Below are positions 21,653 to 22,764 of a stretch of DNA of 22,764 nucleotides, one piece after another. The position numbers and the translations under genes were made by a program. The notes under the pieces were generated by a model. That model had not been told where the DNA came from. It did not search any database and saw nothing but the letters and a program-made list of their open reading frames with translations. Position 1 is the first letter of the stretch. Each line of letters starts with the position of its first letter. The DNA comes from Welwitschia mirabilis (lineage: Eukaryota > Gnetophyta > Gnetopsida > Welwitschiales), in the NCBI GenBank assembly GCA_051453625.1, contig JBOZIK010000001.1:225863386-225886149 (forward strand). The letters run 5' to 3'.

Positions 21653-21657
21653 TATCA
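21653..21657. repeat. Target site duplication of element A, right copy
   Basis: TATCA, identical to 1014-1018, directly after the right LTR terminus. Confidence 0.85.
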
Positions 21658-22096
21658 TCAATAAAGGTTAAACATCAAATGTAATAGGCCTAAGCATGAT
21701 ATGCTTATAAATCATAGACATAGGATGTTCATGCATCATACATTATTGGATGACCAAGTATCACACACTAAAATGCATTGGATGTCAAATCATCATAATC
21801 TAGAAGACATTGCATCTCTAAGATTTAGACACTTAGAGACATGAGATGCCCAAATTTTAAACCCAATAAGAGATACCAAGATTGCTTAAGAAAAGAAGGA
21901 GATTTAATAGCTAAACACTATATATGATTAAAAACTCATATGTGAAACAAAATTAAACACTAATTTGTCAAATACAAAAGGAACCCTGTTAGATGTCCAA
22001 ACATCTCATGTTTAGGTTCAACACCCATAGTGAACATTAGATGCCAATGAAGAGGTTGGATTCCTAAAGGAAGTTTGAACATCTAAGATAATGATA
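21658..22096. other. Right flank with dispersed GATG..CATC motifs, no gene
   Basis: No coding frame is recognised. Four copies of a 15-base motif of the form RGATGNYCAARCATC occur, at 21723-21737, 21748-21762, 21780-21794 and 21991-22005. Weaker half-copies lie at about 21844 and 22039. The first three are 25 and 32 bases apart. This may be a degenerate tandem repeat or part of another repeat family. Confidence 0.45.
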
Positions 22097-22279
22097 NNNN
22101 NNNNNNNNNNNNNNNNNNNNNNNNNNNNNNNNNNNNNNNNNNNNNNNNNNNNNNNNNNNNNNNNNNNNNNNNNNNNNNNNNNNNNNNNNNNNNNNNNNNN
22201 NNNNNNNNNNNNNNNNNNNNNNNNNNNNNNNNNNNNNNNNNNNNNNNNNNNNNNNNNNNNNNNNNNNNNNNNNNNNNNN
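22097..22279. other. Assembly gap of 183 N
   Basis: Unknown bases. The apparent open frame crossing it (from 22091) consists mostly of unknown residues and is not a gene call. Confidence 0.97.
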
Positions 22280-22512
22280 TATTATCTCATAAAGATCAAA
22301 ATTAATTGTTTAAATAGTTTGGATTATGATTTTCTTCTTAATAATTGCATGCCATGTGAAACTTGAAAGGGTGCATTTAAGATAGCTTGGAATTCATGTT
22401 ATGTTTTCTACTTTAAAAGAGGGAAATTTTATCATTGTTTATGAATTTTAAAATTTCTAAAAGTAGACTCAAGAAAATCTAAAGTGTATGAACTCATCTT
22501 AGTCACTTTAAA

Positions 22513-22549
22513 AATAAATGTTGGTATATTTTAGGTACTAACATTTATT
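22513..22549. repeat. Short inverted repeat (14-bp stem, 9-base loop)
   Basis: AATAAATGTTGGTA at 22513-22526 pairs with TACTAACATTTATT at 22536-22549; thirteen pairs are Watson-Crick and one is G.T. It could form a hairpin, but no terminator or small-RNA role can be inferred from this alone. Confidence 0.6.
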
Positions 22550-22740
22550 CGAATAGAGGGTATGATAGACTTATCTCATTACCTAAAGCTAAGAAAATGT
22601 ATAGAGTTTACCTACAAGATAATAATAATTTACTATGAGCATCAAGTAATTAGGAAATTGCAAATGGAAAGTGATTGATAAGATATTATCTTTTCAACCT
22701 TTTGATTACAAATAAACATCATTATTAGATGGTATTAAAG

Positions 22741-22764
22741 TGTATATATATATATATATATATA
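22741..22764. repeat. (TA)n microsatellite at the window edge
   Basis: About eleven TA units run to the last base of the window, so the true length is unknown. Confidence 0.9.

Larger units (their letters stand above)
22280..22764. other. Right-hand flank after the gap, no gene recognised
   Basis: AT-rich sequence with short open stretches on the plus strand only. One (22280-22366) reads NCLNSLDYDFLLNNCMPCET and has two Cys three residues apart. A link to a retroelement zinc-binding region is possible but I cannot support it. The stretch also holds a small hairpin and ends in (TA)n at the window edge. Confidence 0.4.

Noticed and set aside
22091-22366. Plus-strand open frame crossing the second gap
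   Set aside because: Most of it is N, and the frame exists only because unknown codons are not stops.

Overview
This window is plant nuclear DNA and almost all of it is decayed LTR retrotransposon. I found no intact cellular gene, rRNA or tRNA gene, or CRISPR array. The evidence for a plant is a chromodomain-bearing Ty3/gypsy element of the Tekay/Del type, primer sites resembling the 3' end of initiator tRNA-Met, and strong AT richness with very few CG dinucleotides, as expected of long-methylated plant repeats. The exact species cannot be told.

Layout. Positions 1-1013 are left flank. Positions 1014-21657 are one nested retrotransposon block. Element A (1019-21652, minus strand) is a Tekay/Del-like chromovirus with LTRs of about 3.6 kb, flanked by the 5-bp target duplication TATCA. 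Its left (3') LTR is 1019-4605. Its internal region (4606-9944) carries, reading leftwards from 9944, a degenerate initiator-Met primer site, a 1-kb leader, gag, a zinc knuckle, protease, reverse transcriptase, RNase H, integrase, a GPY/F module, a chromodomain and a polypurine tract. Its right (5') LTR is split: 9945-10510 and 17982-21652.

The split is caused by element B (10511-17976, minus strand), a second LTR retrotransposon with LTRs of about 1.26 kb and its own 5-bp duplication, AGTGG. Removing B plus one AGTGG makes the right LTR of A colinear with the left one. B has no polymerase that I can recognise. It carries one long decayed, acidic and Asn/Gln-rich reading frame of unknown kind (about 14740-15850), a (TC)n tract and an assembly gap. 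The right LTR of A also contains a 600-bp tandem duplication that the left LTR lacks.

Positions 21658-22764 are right flank: a cluster of GATG..CATC dyad motifs, a 183-base gap, a small perfect-looking hairpin, and a (TA)n run at the edge of the window.

History inferred: A inserted first, B inserted into the 5' LTR of A and separated its likely promoter from gag, and a local duplication occurred in that LTR. All coding parts then decayed, largely by C-to-T and G-to-A changes that made stop codons and altered catalytic residues. I see no sign of a new functional system. The best unexplained item is the coding-like frame in B.
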